Assembly: GCF_042477335.2 (NCBI RefSeq)
Contig: NC_091245.1
Coordinates: forward strand, 34,358,501 to 34,422,500
Reading direction: 5' to 3'
From: Ovis canadensis
Taxonomy: Eukaryota > Chordata > Mammalia > Artiodactyla > Bovidae
Length of the DNA: 64,000 nt
Positions 1 to 9,699 of this stretch are shown one piece after another. The translations under genes were made by a program, and so were the position numbers. Below the pieces are notes generated by a model. That model saw only the letters and a list, made by a program, of their open reading frames with translations, had not been told where the DNA came from and did not search any database. The first letter of the stretch is position 1; every line of letters begins with the position of its first letter.

Positions 1-394
1 AGACTCTGTTCCTCTTTCCAGACACACTCCCCAAAGAGGCGAATCTACTCTCAGTCTCCACGTGCTCTCCTATATTCTCTCTTGAACCCACTCAGTCAGG
101 CTTTTGCGCTCACCACATCACTGAGACATTGTCAGTGCCACGATCTGCCATTTCCAGAGAGGGGCAATTGTGCCAAATTGGAAGGTCCTCACCCTAACCC
201 ATCACCAGTTTGACCTTGCGGGTCACTCTTTTCTTGAAACACTTTCTTCACTAAGGCTGGAATCTTTGGATTTTCCTCCTTAAGGGAACTCTTCTGCACA
301 GTTTTCCCCCTGGTCCCTTCCTCTAGCCTTTGGAATACTCCATGGTCGGTCCTCTCCTCTAGCTCCTCTCATTCCCTTGAGGATTTCAATCCCG

Positions 395-617
395 AAAGTG
401 AAAGAAAGAAAGAAAAGTGAAGTTGCTCAGTCATGTCCAACTCTTTGCGACCTCATCCATGGACTGTAGCCTATCAAGCTCCTCCATCCATGGGATTTTT
501 CAGGCAAGAGTACTGGATTGGGTTGCCATTTCCTTCTCCAGGGGATCTTCCCGAACCAGGGATTGAACCTGGGTCTCCCACATTGTAGGCAGACGCTTTT
601 ACCGTCTGAGCCAGATT
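395..617 (-). mobile_element. Bov-tA SINE
   Basis: Antisense copy. The Bov-A body (gtccaactctttgcgacc, then tccttctccaggggatcttcc) is followed by the reversed tRNA-Glu-like head ending near 'ccgtctgagcca'. It interrupts the L2. Confidence 0.87.
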
Positions 618-654
618 ATTTTCAGTCCAAACTGATGGCTTTGAATAACATGTG

Positions 655-850
655 TTCTGAACTGTTAGTCACTCAATCGTGTCCAACTCTTTGTGACCCC
701 ATGGACTGTAGCCTGCCAGGCTCCTCCGTCCATGGAATTCTCCAGGCAAAAATACTGGAATGGGTAGCCATTCTCTTCTCCAGGGGGTCTTTCTGACCCA
801 GGGATCAAACCCAGATCTCCTGCATTGAAGTTGGATTTTTTACTATCTGA
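655..850 (-). mobile_element. Bov-tA SINE, left arm of an inverted pair
   Basis: Antisense Bov-tA with the usual body and a shortened tRNA-like head. It abuts the sense copy at 851 directly, so the two form a head-to-head inverted repeat. Confidence 0.85.
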
Positions 851-1046
851 GGGCTTCCCTGCTGGCTCAGCTGGTAAAGAATCCACCTGCAATGCTGGAG
901 ACCTGGGTTCGATCCCTGGGTTGGGAAGATCCCCTGGAGAAGGGAATGGCTACCCACTCCAGTATTCTAGCCAGGAGAATTCCATAGACTGTGTGGTCTA
1001 TGGGATTGCAAAGGATTAGACACAACTGAGCAACTTTCACTTCACT
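851..1046 (+). mobile_element. Bov-tA SINE, right arm of an inverted pair
   Basis: Sense copy. The tRNA-Glu-like head has A-box-like and B-box-like (gggttcgatccctggg) segments. The Bov-A body ends in 'cacaactgagcaactttcac'. Confidence 0.88.
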
Positions 1047-1742
1047 TTGCTTCCACCAGGGAATTTGAAGAATCGTGAGTACATATCTCCAGCTTGCCTT
1101 TCTCTCTACCTTCTCTGTTTTTACCACTGGTTCTCTAATATGCATCTCAAAGTACCATACTTAAAACAAAACTTTTTATCATCACTCCCAACCTGTTCCT
1201 CCTCTAGAATTTCCCATCTCTGGAAATGGCAACTTTACTCTCCCTGTGACTCAGACCGAGAGCTGCGGTGTCATCATTGCCTCCTTCTGCTCACACTCCA
1301 CATTCAGCCATCAGCAAATCCTGTTGCTTCTTTCTGAGGAACAGATCCAGACTCTGCCACCTCTTACCACCCCACTGGCACCACTCTCTCTGAGCCACTG
1401 TCCTTTCCCACCTCCACTGTGGCAAGAGCTTCCTAACTGATCTCCCTGTCCATCCGTGCTGCTCCCAGACGATTGCTCACTTTGGAGCCAGAGGGATCTT
1501 TTCGAAAGTCACGTCATAGCACGACACTCCTTTGCCCAATGCCCTCCAATGGCTCCAGTCTCTCTTTGGGTGGAATCCACAGTTCATTCCATCCCCCAAG
1601 AGACTGTTACGAGCTAGACCCCTCACATCTTCCCTGGCTTCAGCTCCTGTTAGTCTCCTCGTGCTTCTGTTTACTCTAGCCTGCACTGGTCATCTGCCTA
1701 CTCCACAAATGTGCCGACAGTGTTCCCACCTCGAGACCTCAC

Positions 1743-1945
1743 GGGTTTCCCTGGTAGCTCAGCTGGCAAAAAATCTACCTGTGATGCAGGAGACGCTGGT
1801 CTGATTCCTGGATTGGGAAGATGTACTAGGAAAGGGAAAGTCTACCCACTCCAGTATGCTGGCTTGAAGAATTCCATGGACGGTATAGTCCATGGGGTTG
1901 CAAAGAGTCAGGCACGATTGAGAGACTTTCACTTTCTTTTCAAGA
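1743..1945 (+). mobile_element. Bov-tA SINE
   Basis: Sense copy with a diverged head (B box decayed to 'tctgattcctggat') and a body ending 'gattgagagactttcac'. It is inserted into the L2. Confidence 0.85.
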
Positions 1946-2284
1946 CTTCAAGCTTCTTCTCCCTTCTAGCTGGATATTCTCCTATAGTTCCCACATGGCT
2001 GGCTCCTCGCTTCTCTCAGGTATCCTTAGATAGGACTTCCCAGATGACTATTAAAAAACGATACTCAGCATTAATATTTTCTTCCTTCTGCCTATTTCTT
2101 CTCCATAGTGCTTTTTCTTCTCTGATAGAATATGTTTTGATGTGATTGTTAACAGAACGTTTTTTCCTCTGGAACTTAAGCTTCTTAAGAGAAGTTTGTT
2201 TTGTTCACTGCTTTCCTCCCAGTATCTTAGAACAATGTTGGCACATAGCTGCTCAAGAAATATTTTTGGAAAGAAGAAGTTGGG

Positions 2285-2472
2285 AACTGGGTGTTTGAAT
2301 CCCAGCTCTGCCTCTAATTCCCTCTATGACCCAGACAAACCACTTCCTTTGTGCCTCAACACCTTCAATTTAGAGTGGAAACAATCTCTTGGCCTTCCAG
2401 GTTCAGCAGAGAGCTAAGAAAATCCAATGAGATTGTGAAATCCTTGGATTGTGAAAGCATGCTGTAATGAAG
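2285..2472 (+). mobile_element. MIR-like SINE
   Basis: It has the MIR phrases 'tttgaatcccagctctgcc' and 'tgacccagacaaaccacttcc', followed by a decayed 3' part. The level of decay suggests an old mammalian copy. Confidence 0.55.
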
Positions 2473-2541
2473 ACTGCTGCTGCTAAGTCGCTTCAGTCGT
2501 GTCCGACTCTGTGCGACCCCATAGACAGAAGCCCACGATGT
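2473..2541 (-). mobile_element. Bov-A2 fragment
   Basis: About 70 bp of antisense Bov-A beginning with the (ctg)n 'tgctgctgctaagtcgc' tail and stopping at 'gacagaagccca'. The second unit is absent. Confidence 0.75.
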
Positions 2542-2829
2542 ATAAAATCAGCAAAAGACCAATTACTCCCCATTTTGTCCAAATTGGTAAATGTGTCTCG
2601 GACATGAGAAGAGCATTATGAAAATGCATGGGATCTTCTTCATCTTTGAGGGCTTTGTTTGGAGTACCCCAGGATGAAGAAGGGAGGGAAAGGAACTTTT
2701 ATAGGATGATTGGTCTCCACTGGGAGCCAGGCAGGGGGCATGGGGTATGAGCCAGCTTACTATTAATATTTAATACAGCTCTGCCTGCTAGGTTTACATG
2801 AGCTCCTGGAGGGCAGTGTATGTGTCTGT
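2542..2829. other. No gene or repeat recognised
   Basis: This is a single-copy-looking stretch without an open frame of note, lying between a Bov-A fragment and the L1. Confidence 0.4.
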
Positions 2830-3532
2830 GTTTTAAATTGAAGTGCAGGTGATTTACAATGCTTCAGGCATATAACAAAGTGATTCAGTCATGCATGTAG
2901 ATATATCTGTTTTGCAGATTCTTTTCCATTAGGGTTATTACAAGATATTGAATATCGTTCCCTGTGCTATACAGTAGGTTCTTATTATTTATCTATGTTA
3001 TATATAGTACAGATAGTCCCTTACATATGAACCTTCAAGTTTCGAGCTTTCCAAGATGCGAACGTGTGTGTTCCCATGTCCAGCCTACGTGTAAGTTAGC
3101 TCTGTTTGAGGGGGCACCATTAGTGTTGGGGGCATAGGACCAGAGCATAAAACAGTACAGGAAGGTTGCAGCAACCATTTGGAATGCAATTCAGTGCTAC
3201 CATGTCATCTATGACAAGATGACAAGATAGGAAGGCAGATAGAGTTGAAGCCAGCAAGGAGCCGGAACCTGTGCCAGCATGGCAGGCGTGAGTGAAATTG
3301 CAGTCTGCCCCCCATCTCCTATTGCTGGTGATCCTTCAGCTCTACCGTCTCCCACCTCCTCTCTCTCCTCCAGTCAGCGACTCTTCTTGCGTGTTCCCTC
3401 AGCCAGCCTCTGTATGTACTGGACTGTACCATTGCACTTTTCAAGATTGTGAGATGAAAGATGTGTTGTTGTGTGTGTGTGTTTGCTTTTTATGTATTCA
3501 TTTGTCTGGAAAGTATTGTAAACCTATTATGT

Positions 3533-3752
3533 GTGCTTAGTCACTTCAGTTGTGTCTGACTCTTTGCAACCCTATGGACTGTAGCCCACCAGGCTCCTCT
3601 GTCTATGGGATTCTCTTAGGCAAGAATACTGGAGTGGGTTGTCGTGCCCTCCTCCAGGGGATCTTCCCGACCCAGGGATCAAACCCACCATCCCTTATGT
3701 CTCCTGCATTGGCAGGCAGGTTCTTTACCACAAGCACCTCGTGGGAAGCAGA
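3533..3752 (-). mobile_element. Bov-tA SINE
   Basis: Antisense copy with body and reversed head, including the 'cctgcattggcaggcaggtt' segment. It is inserted in the Tigger-like element. Confidence 0.86.
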
Positions 3753-3762
3753 TTCACTGTGG

Positions 3763-3976
3763 AGGGTGGTGGTTTAGTCGCTAAGTAGTGTCCAGCTCTT
3801 GTGACCCTGTGTACTGTAGCCCGCCAAGCTCCTCTGTCCATGGAATTTTCCAGGCAAGACTACTGGAGTGGGTTGCCATTTCCTTCTCCAGGGGATCTTC
3901 CTGACCCAGGGATCGAACCTGCGTCTCCTCCATTGCAGTCAGATTCTTTGCCAACTGAGTTATCAGGGAAGCCCAT
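3763..3976 (-). mobile_element. Bov-tA SINE
   Basis: A second antisense copy directly after the previous one, ending 'tatcagggaagccc'. The Tigger-like sequence resumes with 'attacagtacagtac'; similar 'cctatta' and 'cccatta' strings lie at the two outer borders of the pair. Confidence 0.86.
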
Positions 3977-4502
3977 TACAGTACAGTACTATATAGCTGA
4001 CTATGTTAGTTGGACACCTAGGCTAACTTTGTTGGACTTAAGAACAAATTGGGACAAAACTCATTTGCATTAGGAGACTTACTGTACTGTGTACCCTTTA
4101 ATCCCCAATTCCCAATTCATCCCTTCCCCTCAGTAGGCACGTGTTTTTTGTTTGTTGTTTTCAGTCCTCCATGCTTTGTTATTTCTTTCTTTGTTTCATT
4201 ACTGCACATAGTTACAATTTTTTTCTGTGATAGAAACATAAGTCCCTACTCTCTTAGCCTCTTTCAAATATATAGTAAATACAGTGTTGTTAACTATAAT
4301 CACCGCGTAGAGTGTTACATACCCAAAACTTACTATCTTAAAACTGGAAGTTTGTATCTCTTGACCACTTTCACCCATGTTGCCCACACCCCACCTACTA
4401 TTTCTGGCAATCTCTGGTCTGCCCTCTGTGTCTCCAAGTTAGCTTGTTTGTTTTGGATTTCGTATATAAGTGGTATGATACAGTATTTGTCTTTGCTTCC
4501 CT

Positions 4503-4610
4503 GGGCTTCCCTGGTAGCTCAGTTGGTAAAGAATCTGCCTGCAATGAAGGAGACCCTGGGCTGGGAAGATCTGCTGGAGAAGGGATAGGCTACTCATTCC
4601 AATATTCTTG
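4503..4610 (+). mobile_element. Bov-tA SINE, 3'-truncated
   Basis: A head plus roughly the first third of the body, stopping at 'ccaatattctt', where a complete copy starts at once. This could be a tandem produced by recombination or by insertion with loss of the remainder. Confidence 0.8.
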
Positions 4611-4797
4611 GGCTTCCCTCATGGCTCAGCTGGTAAAGAATCCTCCTGCAATGTGGGAGACCTGGGTTAGATCCCTGGGTTGGGAAGATCCCCTGGAGAA
4701 GGGAAAGGCTACCCACTCCAGTATTCTGGCCTGGAGAATATAGTCCATGGGGTTGCAAAGAGTCAGACACAACTGAGCAACTTCTGCTTCACTTCAC
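4611..4797 (+). mobile_element. Bov-tA SINE
   Basis: Nearly complete sense copy with a short internal deletion ('ggcctggagaatatagtcc'), ending in a 'cttcacttcactt' tail. L1 sequence resumes afterwards. Confidence 0.85.
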
Positions 4798-5040
4798 TTC
4801 AATGCCATCAAGGTCCATCCATGATGTTGCAAATGCAGGATTTCCTCCTTCTTTAAATGGCTAAATAATCTTTCATATTAGTATCTGAAATAATGTATCG
4901 TATAAAGTACATACCACATTTGCTTTATCCATTCATCATTGACTCATGCAGTGATAGACACTTAGGTCGTTGCCATGTCTTGAATAGCCATGTGGTTTTA
5001 ACTTTGCAATTCCAGCATCTATTTCAGAGTAGGAAATCAA

Positions 5041-6419
5041 TAAGAATTTACTGGATTAAGAATCGGGTTTAATTTAAATGAATTTTTTGTTGTTATTAAG
5101 GAGAGGACTCACTGACTGGAACTGACTTGTCCAAGGTCACCCAGGTAAGTGGCATTGTTGTCCTGCGCCAGAACCAGAGTCAGTACAGCATGCTGCTAAG
5201 CTCTGCAGCAACATCAGGCTGCTTGATTTGGTATAATTCTCTTAAAAACTGTCCTGGGCAGCTGGTACAGCTTTTGCACACGTAACTTTCATGAGAGCCA
5301 GCAATAGTCTAGGTGCGGCCAACACAATAGCTTCTGTTTAATGCCTTTTGAAAGGAGCCCAGAAAACTCTCCAGTTAGACAACAAGGGAAAGGTGCAGGA
5401 GAAAGCCTTCTTCCAATCAGGCCTGTCTTTGCAGCACCTCCCAAGTTTCAATGTGCAGTTTCAAGGTTTCACTATGGCCAACGCCGTTGCCCTGGAGACA
5501 CAACAACAAATACTGGGAGGCTGGTAACACCTCCCCTCCTCCACCCCCTACCAAGCCTAGTAAAGGATGTTTGGGACAAGGCCCCTGCCCATCAGGCTGC
5601 TGTTTGCAGCTGAATGCAGCCTTTGTGACCAGCCTCCTGGCCTGCCACCAGGCTCCAAAGAGATGATTCGGCCCAGATCTTTCTAAATAGTGTTTGTGTT
5701 TTAGTCGTCCACAAGGAATGGAGGGAAAGCTCTACATAATTCTAAGGAAATCATCCAGCCTGTCTGGTTGACAAGACAAAAATGATGCTAAGTCTCACTT
5801 TGTAAATGCCTTCAGGACAGCCTGGCAGAAACAAGGCAAATTCACCCTCACTGGGAATGTTCAAGAGACTCTGGTCTCTTAGGATCTTTGCAACTGCAGG
5901 GCCAGTTAATCCCAGCTTACCAATGAAGTTCACAATCAAGGAAGGGCCACAAGTTGCTTTGGGACATCCTGTTAGCTAGCGGTGCTACTGAGGCTGACAT
6001 GTGCTTGGCATTATGAATTTAATTGGTATTTTTGTAAAGTTCCCTAGACTTCTGTTGCACAATGGCTGGCAACTTTTCAGAAACTCTCACCATGCACTGT
6101 GCTGAGTCAATTTTGAGAGAAAAAGAATATCGTCAACCAGAGAATTTAAGCCTTAAGCTGGGAGTTCATTTTATTTGCTCATGGGAACTTGATCTGCCTC
6201 CTTATCTCGGCAGGCCAGGCGTTGTGCGATCTTACCAGACTAAGCGGGCCCATGGCTTACCAGGTGGCTCCAGTTCTGTTTGGGGGTGGGGAGTGGGAAG
6301 GAGGTGGTGAAGGATACTTGACTTAACAGCAGGTGTTACTTTGAGGGCTAGAAAGGTGCCATTGTCTCCTCTGCAATAAACTGCCTGCACAAATTCACTT
6401 ACCATTAAAATACTGGGTC
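5041..6419. other. Mostly single-copy DNA, no gene recognised
   Basis: There is a MIR-like trace near 5110-5225 ('ttgtccaaggtcacccaggtaagtgg'). The remainder, including a moderately GC-rich part at 5340-5660, has no recognised repeat and only short open frames without recognisable domains. Confidence 0.4.
5486..5499 (+). promoter_or_regulatory. Possible RFX X-box-like site
   Basis: The 14-mer gttgccctggagac matches the X-box pattern GTNRCCNNRGYAAC at 12 of 14 positions. A motif this short can occur by chance, so it is only a candidate. Confidence 0.2.
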
Positions 6420-6620
6420 ATTACTTCATTAATTTAATACATCTTTATTAAATGCTTACTGAGGGTCAAGCTGTGGGCCAGGTATTGTGGATAGAGAAAT
6501 GAATAATATTTGTTTAACAAGCACCAATTGAGTGTCTGCTCTGTGCTAGGTACTATGTATGTCAGGCCCTGAGGAGACCACACTTGCCCTCTCCTCAAGG
6601 GAGCTGCTTGTGGATAAGCC
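6420..6620. mobile_element. Old MIR- or L2-related fragment
   Basis: It has the wording 'tgagtgtctgctctgtgctaggtac', familiar from decayed mammalian repeats. The family is not assigned. Confidence 0.35.
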
Positions 6621-6809
6621 ACGTAAACAGATACTTGCCATGGGAAAGAGTACTTCTTCGCTTGTAAGGACAGGGTGCCAGGGGCGCACCCAGAAAGGGC
6701 ACATACATTAGTCTCAACTTGTAAGATCTACCTCAGTAGCCAGCAGCCACTTTAAACATATCTGCCAAACTGAGTTGTTCTGTAAACGTAAAATACACAC
6801 TGGATTTCA
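6621..6809. other. No gene or repeat recognised
   Basis: Short anonymous stretch before the L1 3' end. Confidence 0.35.
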
Positions 6810-7475
6810 AAGTCTGAGTAAGTGAAGTAGGTCAGAGAAAGACAAATACCATGTGATATCACTTATATGTGGCATATAAAAAGTGATACAAAGAAACTTA
6901 TTTACAAAACAGAAATAGACTCATAGACCCAGGAAACAAGGTTACCAAGAGGAAAGTCAGGGAGGGATAAACTGGGAATTTGAGATTAAAAGATATACAC
7001 TAATATATATATAATAGATAACCAGCAAGTGCCTACTGTATAACACAGGGAACTAAATTCAATATCTTGTAATAACCTATAATGGAAAAGAATCTGAAAA
7101 ATAGTATGTTTATATATAGTCAGATGAATCACTTTGCTATACGCCTGCTGCTGCTGCTGCTAAGTCGCTGCAGTCGTGTCCGACTCTGTGCGACCCCATA
7201 GATGGCAGCCCACCAGGCTTCTCTGTCCCTGGGATTCTCCAGGCAATAATACTGGAGTGGGTTGCCATTTCCTTCTCCAATGCATGCATGCATGCTAAGT
7301 CACTTCAGTCGTGTCTGACTCTGTGCAACCCCATAGACGGCAGCCCACCAGGCTTCTCTGTCTGTGGGATTCTCTAGGCAAAAATACTAGAGTGGGTTGC
7401 CATTTCCTTCTCCATTGCTATACGCCTGAAACATTGTAAATCAACTACACTTCAATTAAAAAAAGAAGAGAAAAG
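6810..7475 (+). mobile_element. L1 3' UTR, split by Bov-A2
   Basis: Sense L1 3' end: 'tatcacttatatgtgg', 'cactgtataacacaggg'-type wording, then 'caatatcttgtaataacc'. It resumes after the insertion as 'cctgaaacattgtaaatcaac' and ends in an A-rich tail near 7454-7475. Confidence 0.77.
7148..7414 (-). mobile_element. Bov-A2 dimeric SINE with target-site duplication
   Basis: Two antisense Bov-A units, about 7148-7277 and 7296-7414, are joined by an (atgc)n linker, with a (ctg)n tract at the left end. The 14-bp repeat ttgctatacgcctg at 7134-7147 and 7415-7428 is a perfect target-site duplication, and the L1 reads through once the insert is ignored. Confidence 0.92.
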
Positions 7476-7671
7476 CAAAGTCTAAGTATGAGAAACAGTG
7501 TAAAATATTCCATTGGCAATTTAAATTGGTTGCAGGTTGAAATGACAATAGTTTGAATATATTGGATTAAATAAAATCTACTAACAAAATTAATTTCTCA
7601 TGTTTCCATTTAAACTGCCCAGCAACCCTATGAGGTAGATATTATTTTATTCTAGTCTTCACTTAACTGGT
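7476..7671. other. Short AT-rich stretch with a MIR trace
   Basis: A weak MIR-like phrase (cccagcaaccctatgaggtag) lies at 7617-7637. Nothing else was recognised. Confidence 0.35.
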
Positions 7672-7684
7672 AGAAAACATGCTT

Positions 7685-8063
7685 CAGTTCAGTTCAGTTA
7701 GTCATGTCCGACTCTTTGCGACCCCATGGACTGCAGCACACCAGGCTTTCCTATCCTTCAACTCCCAGAGCTTACTCAAACTCATGCCCATTGAGTTGGT
7801 GATGCCATCCAACCATTTCATCCTCTGTCGTCCCCTTCTCCTCTCACCCTCAATCTTGCCCAGCATCAGGGTCTTTTCAAATGAGTCAGTTCTTCCCATC
7901 AGGTGGCCAAAGTATTGGAGTTTCAGCTTCAGCATCAGTCCTTCCAATGAGTATTCAGGATTGATTTCCTTTAGGATTGACTGGTTGGATCTCCTTGCAG
8001 TCCAAGAGACTCTCAAGAGTCTTCTCCAACACCACACTTTAAAAGCAAACGTGCTTTTGAAAA
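7685..8063 (-). mobile_element. BovB 3'-end insertion
   Basis: The antisense BovB 3' end begins with the 'cagttcagttcag' tail complement and runs about 380 bp. On the minus strand it keeps an open reading of the BovB C-terminus (WCWRRLLRV...[11 protein letters not shown]). The 13-bp repeat agaaaacatgctt at 7672-7684 and 8064-8076 is a perfect target-site duplication. Just inside the right border, about 10 bp (tgcttttgaa) reads in the opposite orientation. Confidence 0.9.
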
Positions 8064-8109
8064 AGAAAACATGCTTACACTGGTCAAATGACTTGCCTAA
8101 GGTCCTGTA

Positions 8110-8300
8110 GAAGCTTCCCCGGTGGCTCAAAGGTAAAGAATCTGCCTGTAGTGAAGGAGACGCAGGAGACGCAGGTTGATCCCTGGGTTGGGAAGATCCC
8201 CTGGAGGAGGGCATGGCAATCCTCTCCAGTGTTCTTGCCTGAAGGACTGCAGCCCATAATGTCACAAAGAATTGGACACAACTAAGTATGCATGCACAGC
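8110..8300 (+). mobile_element. Bov-tA SINE
   Basis: Sense copy with a duplicated 'gagacgcag' in the head and a body ending 'ggacacaactaagtatgcatgc'. Confidence 0.85.
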
Positions 8301-8401
8301 TGTGCACGTTCATATAGACCTGGGGAACAATAGCCAAGAACACATACCTGACCTTGCCTCAGAGAGGGACTATTGACCATTTGGTTCAGAAATTCAGTCT
8401 T

Positions 8402-8512
8402 TGGGACTTCCCTGATGGTCCAGTGGTTAAGACTGTGCACTCCCATTATGCACACAGGTTTGATCCCTGGTCAGGGAACTGAGATCTCACGTATGGCCCA
8501 GCCAAAAAAATA
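8402..8512 (+). mobile_element. CHR-type tRNA-derived SINE
   Basis: It begins 'gggacttccctgatggtcc', has the B-box-like 'ggtttgatccctggtc', and ends in an A-rich 'ccaaaaaaataaa' tail. This is the artiodactyl CHR (CHR-2-like) pattern. Confidence 0.7.
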
Positions 8513-8529
8513 AACCCAGAAATCTACAA

Positions 8530-8590
8530 GGACTTCCCTGGTGGTGCAGTGGTTAAGAATCCATCTTCCAATGCAGAAATTGGGTCCTTG
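8530..8590 (+). mobile_element. CHR-type SINE head fragment
   Basis: Only about 60 bp of the tRNA-like head is present (ggacttccctggtggtgcag, then ggttaagaatcc), ending after 'aatgcagaaattggg'. Confidence 0.6.
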
Positions 8591-9390
8591 ATGAGCAGTT
8601 GGTTGTCTTCCCTCAGTGTATATTAATCTCCTCTACAGAGGGCTCAGAGTATCTCAGAAAGGTGAAGCATTTCTAATCATGAATCCGTTTTAGCAAGCAG
8701 GGCAAACACATTCTGAAAACAAAACACTCATACCCATGCCAGGGAACAACTGGTTGTCCCCTTCCTCCTTATAATAAAATCCCTGGATTTTAGCTGGGTG
8801 TGTGGCTGCTACAAGTGAAGTTGATATTGTCTGACCTTCATTATGGCTAAGTGTTGCCAGGTATCTAAGTTCTGGTCCATGGGATGTGAGCCGAAGTGAC
8901 GTAGGAGACTTCTGGGAGGTGTTCTAGATTGAAGGAAACATGCCCTCCATCCTGCTCTTTCTTGCTGGAGAGAGTAGCTGTGCTGGGCCTGAAAGTGGAA
9001 GCTATGCATGAAGGAAGGCAGAGAAACAAGATAAAAAAAAAAAAAAAGAAACAAGACAGAAGGAGCCTGGGCCTCTGCCTCCGTGGGACGTATCACCTTC
9101 CTCTGGGCTTCTTTCATGTGTGAAAGAACTAACCCTCACAGCGACTGTGAATTTTCTGTCATATGCAGCTGACCATAATAATAATACCATATACCAAAAT
9201 TTTCTTCAAATATGTCAGAAATGAGATGGTTATAGTGGAATGACCCCTGGATTCAGAAAGCCCCAAATCTGAATTCTTCTAAAGATGCGTGATCTTCAAA
9301 AGTTTGTATCAGTTCATATTGCAAAAGAATTATTTTTTGAAAAAGAAACACAAATGATTAAAAAATAATTTAATCTCAAAATTTAGATGA
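8591..9390. other. No gene recognised
   Basis: Single-copy-looking DNA with a 15-bp A run near 9033. The open frames across it are short and carry no recognisable domain. A weak MIR trace starts at about 9390. Confidence 0.4.
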
Positions 9391-9458
9391 TGAAAAGTTA
9401 TTTAGCTTCTCTGGGCCTCTTTATTTCAGTGTAAAATTGGTCTAACAACACTTAAAGG

Positions 9459-9460
<2 letters not shown>

Positions 9461-9499
<39 letters not shown>
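9461..9499 (+). repeat. (GT)n microsatellite
   Basis: About 19 uninterrupted GT units followed by 'ggatgtggatg'. A run of this length is likely to be polymorphic. Confidence 0.97.
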
Positions 9500-9500
<1 letters not shown>

Positions 9501-9699
9501 ATGTGGATGTCGGTATAGCAACTAGCCCTGGACTACACACAGTAAATTCTGATTAACTCCTGCTTTCTGTCTCACAACCCAATATGTGTCAGACGCTATA
9601 CAGAGTGCTAAAGGTACTTAAGAAATAGTCCTCTGTTTTCAGGAAGATCAGAGTAGAAATGAGTAGATTATCTCTGTAGGAAAACACAACATCTAGCAA

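Larger units (their letters stand above)
1..2283 (+). mobile_element. L2 LINE, 3' half, interrupted by SINEs
   Basis: The blocks 1-394, 1047-1742 and 1946-2283 read in order as a decayed L2. The first resembles the reverse-transcriptase region, the middle has the 'catcagcaaatcctgttg' and 'ccctccaatggct' phrases, and the end has the 'ttgttcactgc' and 'cacatag' 3' tail. Bov-tA copies at 395-1046 and 1743-1945 split it. No open frame survives. The assignment rests on recalled L2 consensus phrases. Confidence 0.72.
3010..4084. mobile_element. Tigger-like DNA transposon remnant inside L1
   Basis: The ends are degenerate inverted repeats: 'cagatagtcccttacatatg' on the left, and the reverse complement of 'gcattaggagacttactg' on the right. 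A TA dinucleotide lies at each border (3008-3009 and 4085-4086), as expected for Tc1/mariner/pogo-type insertion. Joining the flanks restores L1 order. Two Bov-tA copies later entered it. No transposase frame survives. The Tigger label is from memory; the TA-flanked insertion is seen directly. Confidence 0.6.
2830..5040 (-). mobile_element. L1 LINE 3' region, interrupted
   Basis: Antisense L1 3' sequence in the blocks 2830-3009, 4085-4502 and 4798-5040. Markers are 'gattcttttccatta', 'ccctgtgctatacagtagg' and 'aaggtccatccatg'. The order is that of one element, so the intervening Tigger-like element and Bov-tA pair are later insertions. Confidence 0.72.

Noticed and set aside
4049-4588. 179-residue plus-strand open frame
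   Set aside because: It spans the end of the Tigger-like element, antisense L1 and a Bov-tA head, so it is a chance fusion of repeats.
5486-5499. RFX X-box-like 14-mer as a strong regulatory call
   Set aside because: Two mismatches at key positions and no partner sites nearby; kept only as a low-confidence feature.
7702-8343. 213-residue minus-strand open frame
   Set aside because: It is the BovB C-terminal reading of the antisense insertion joined to a Bov-tA SINE; not a host gene.
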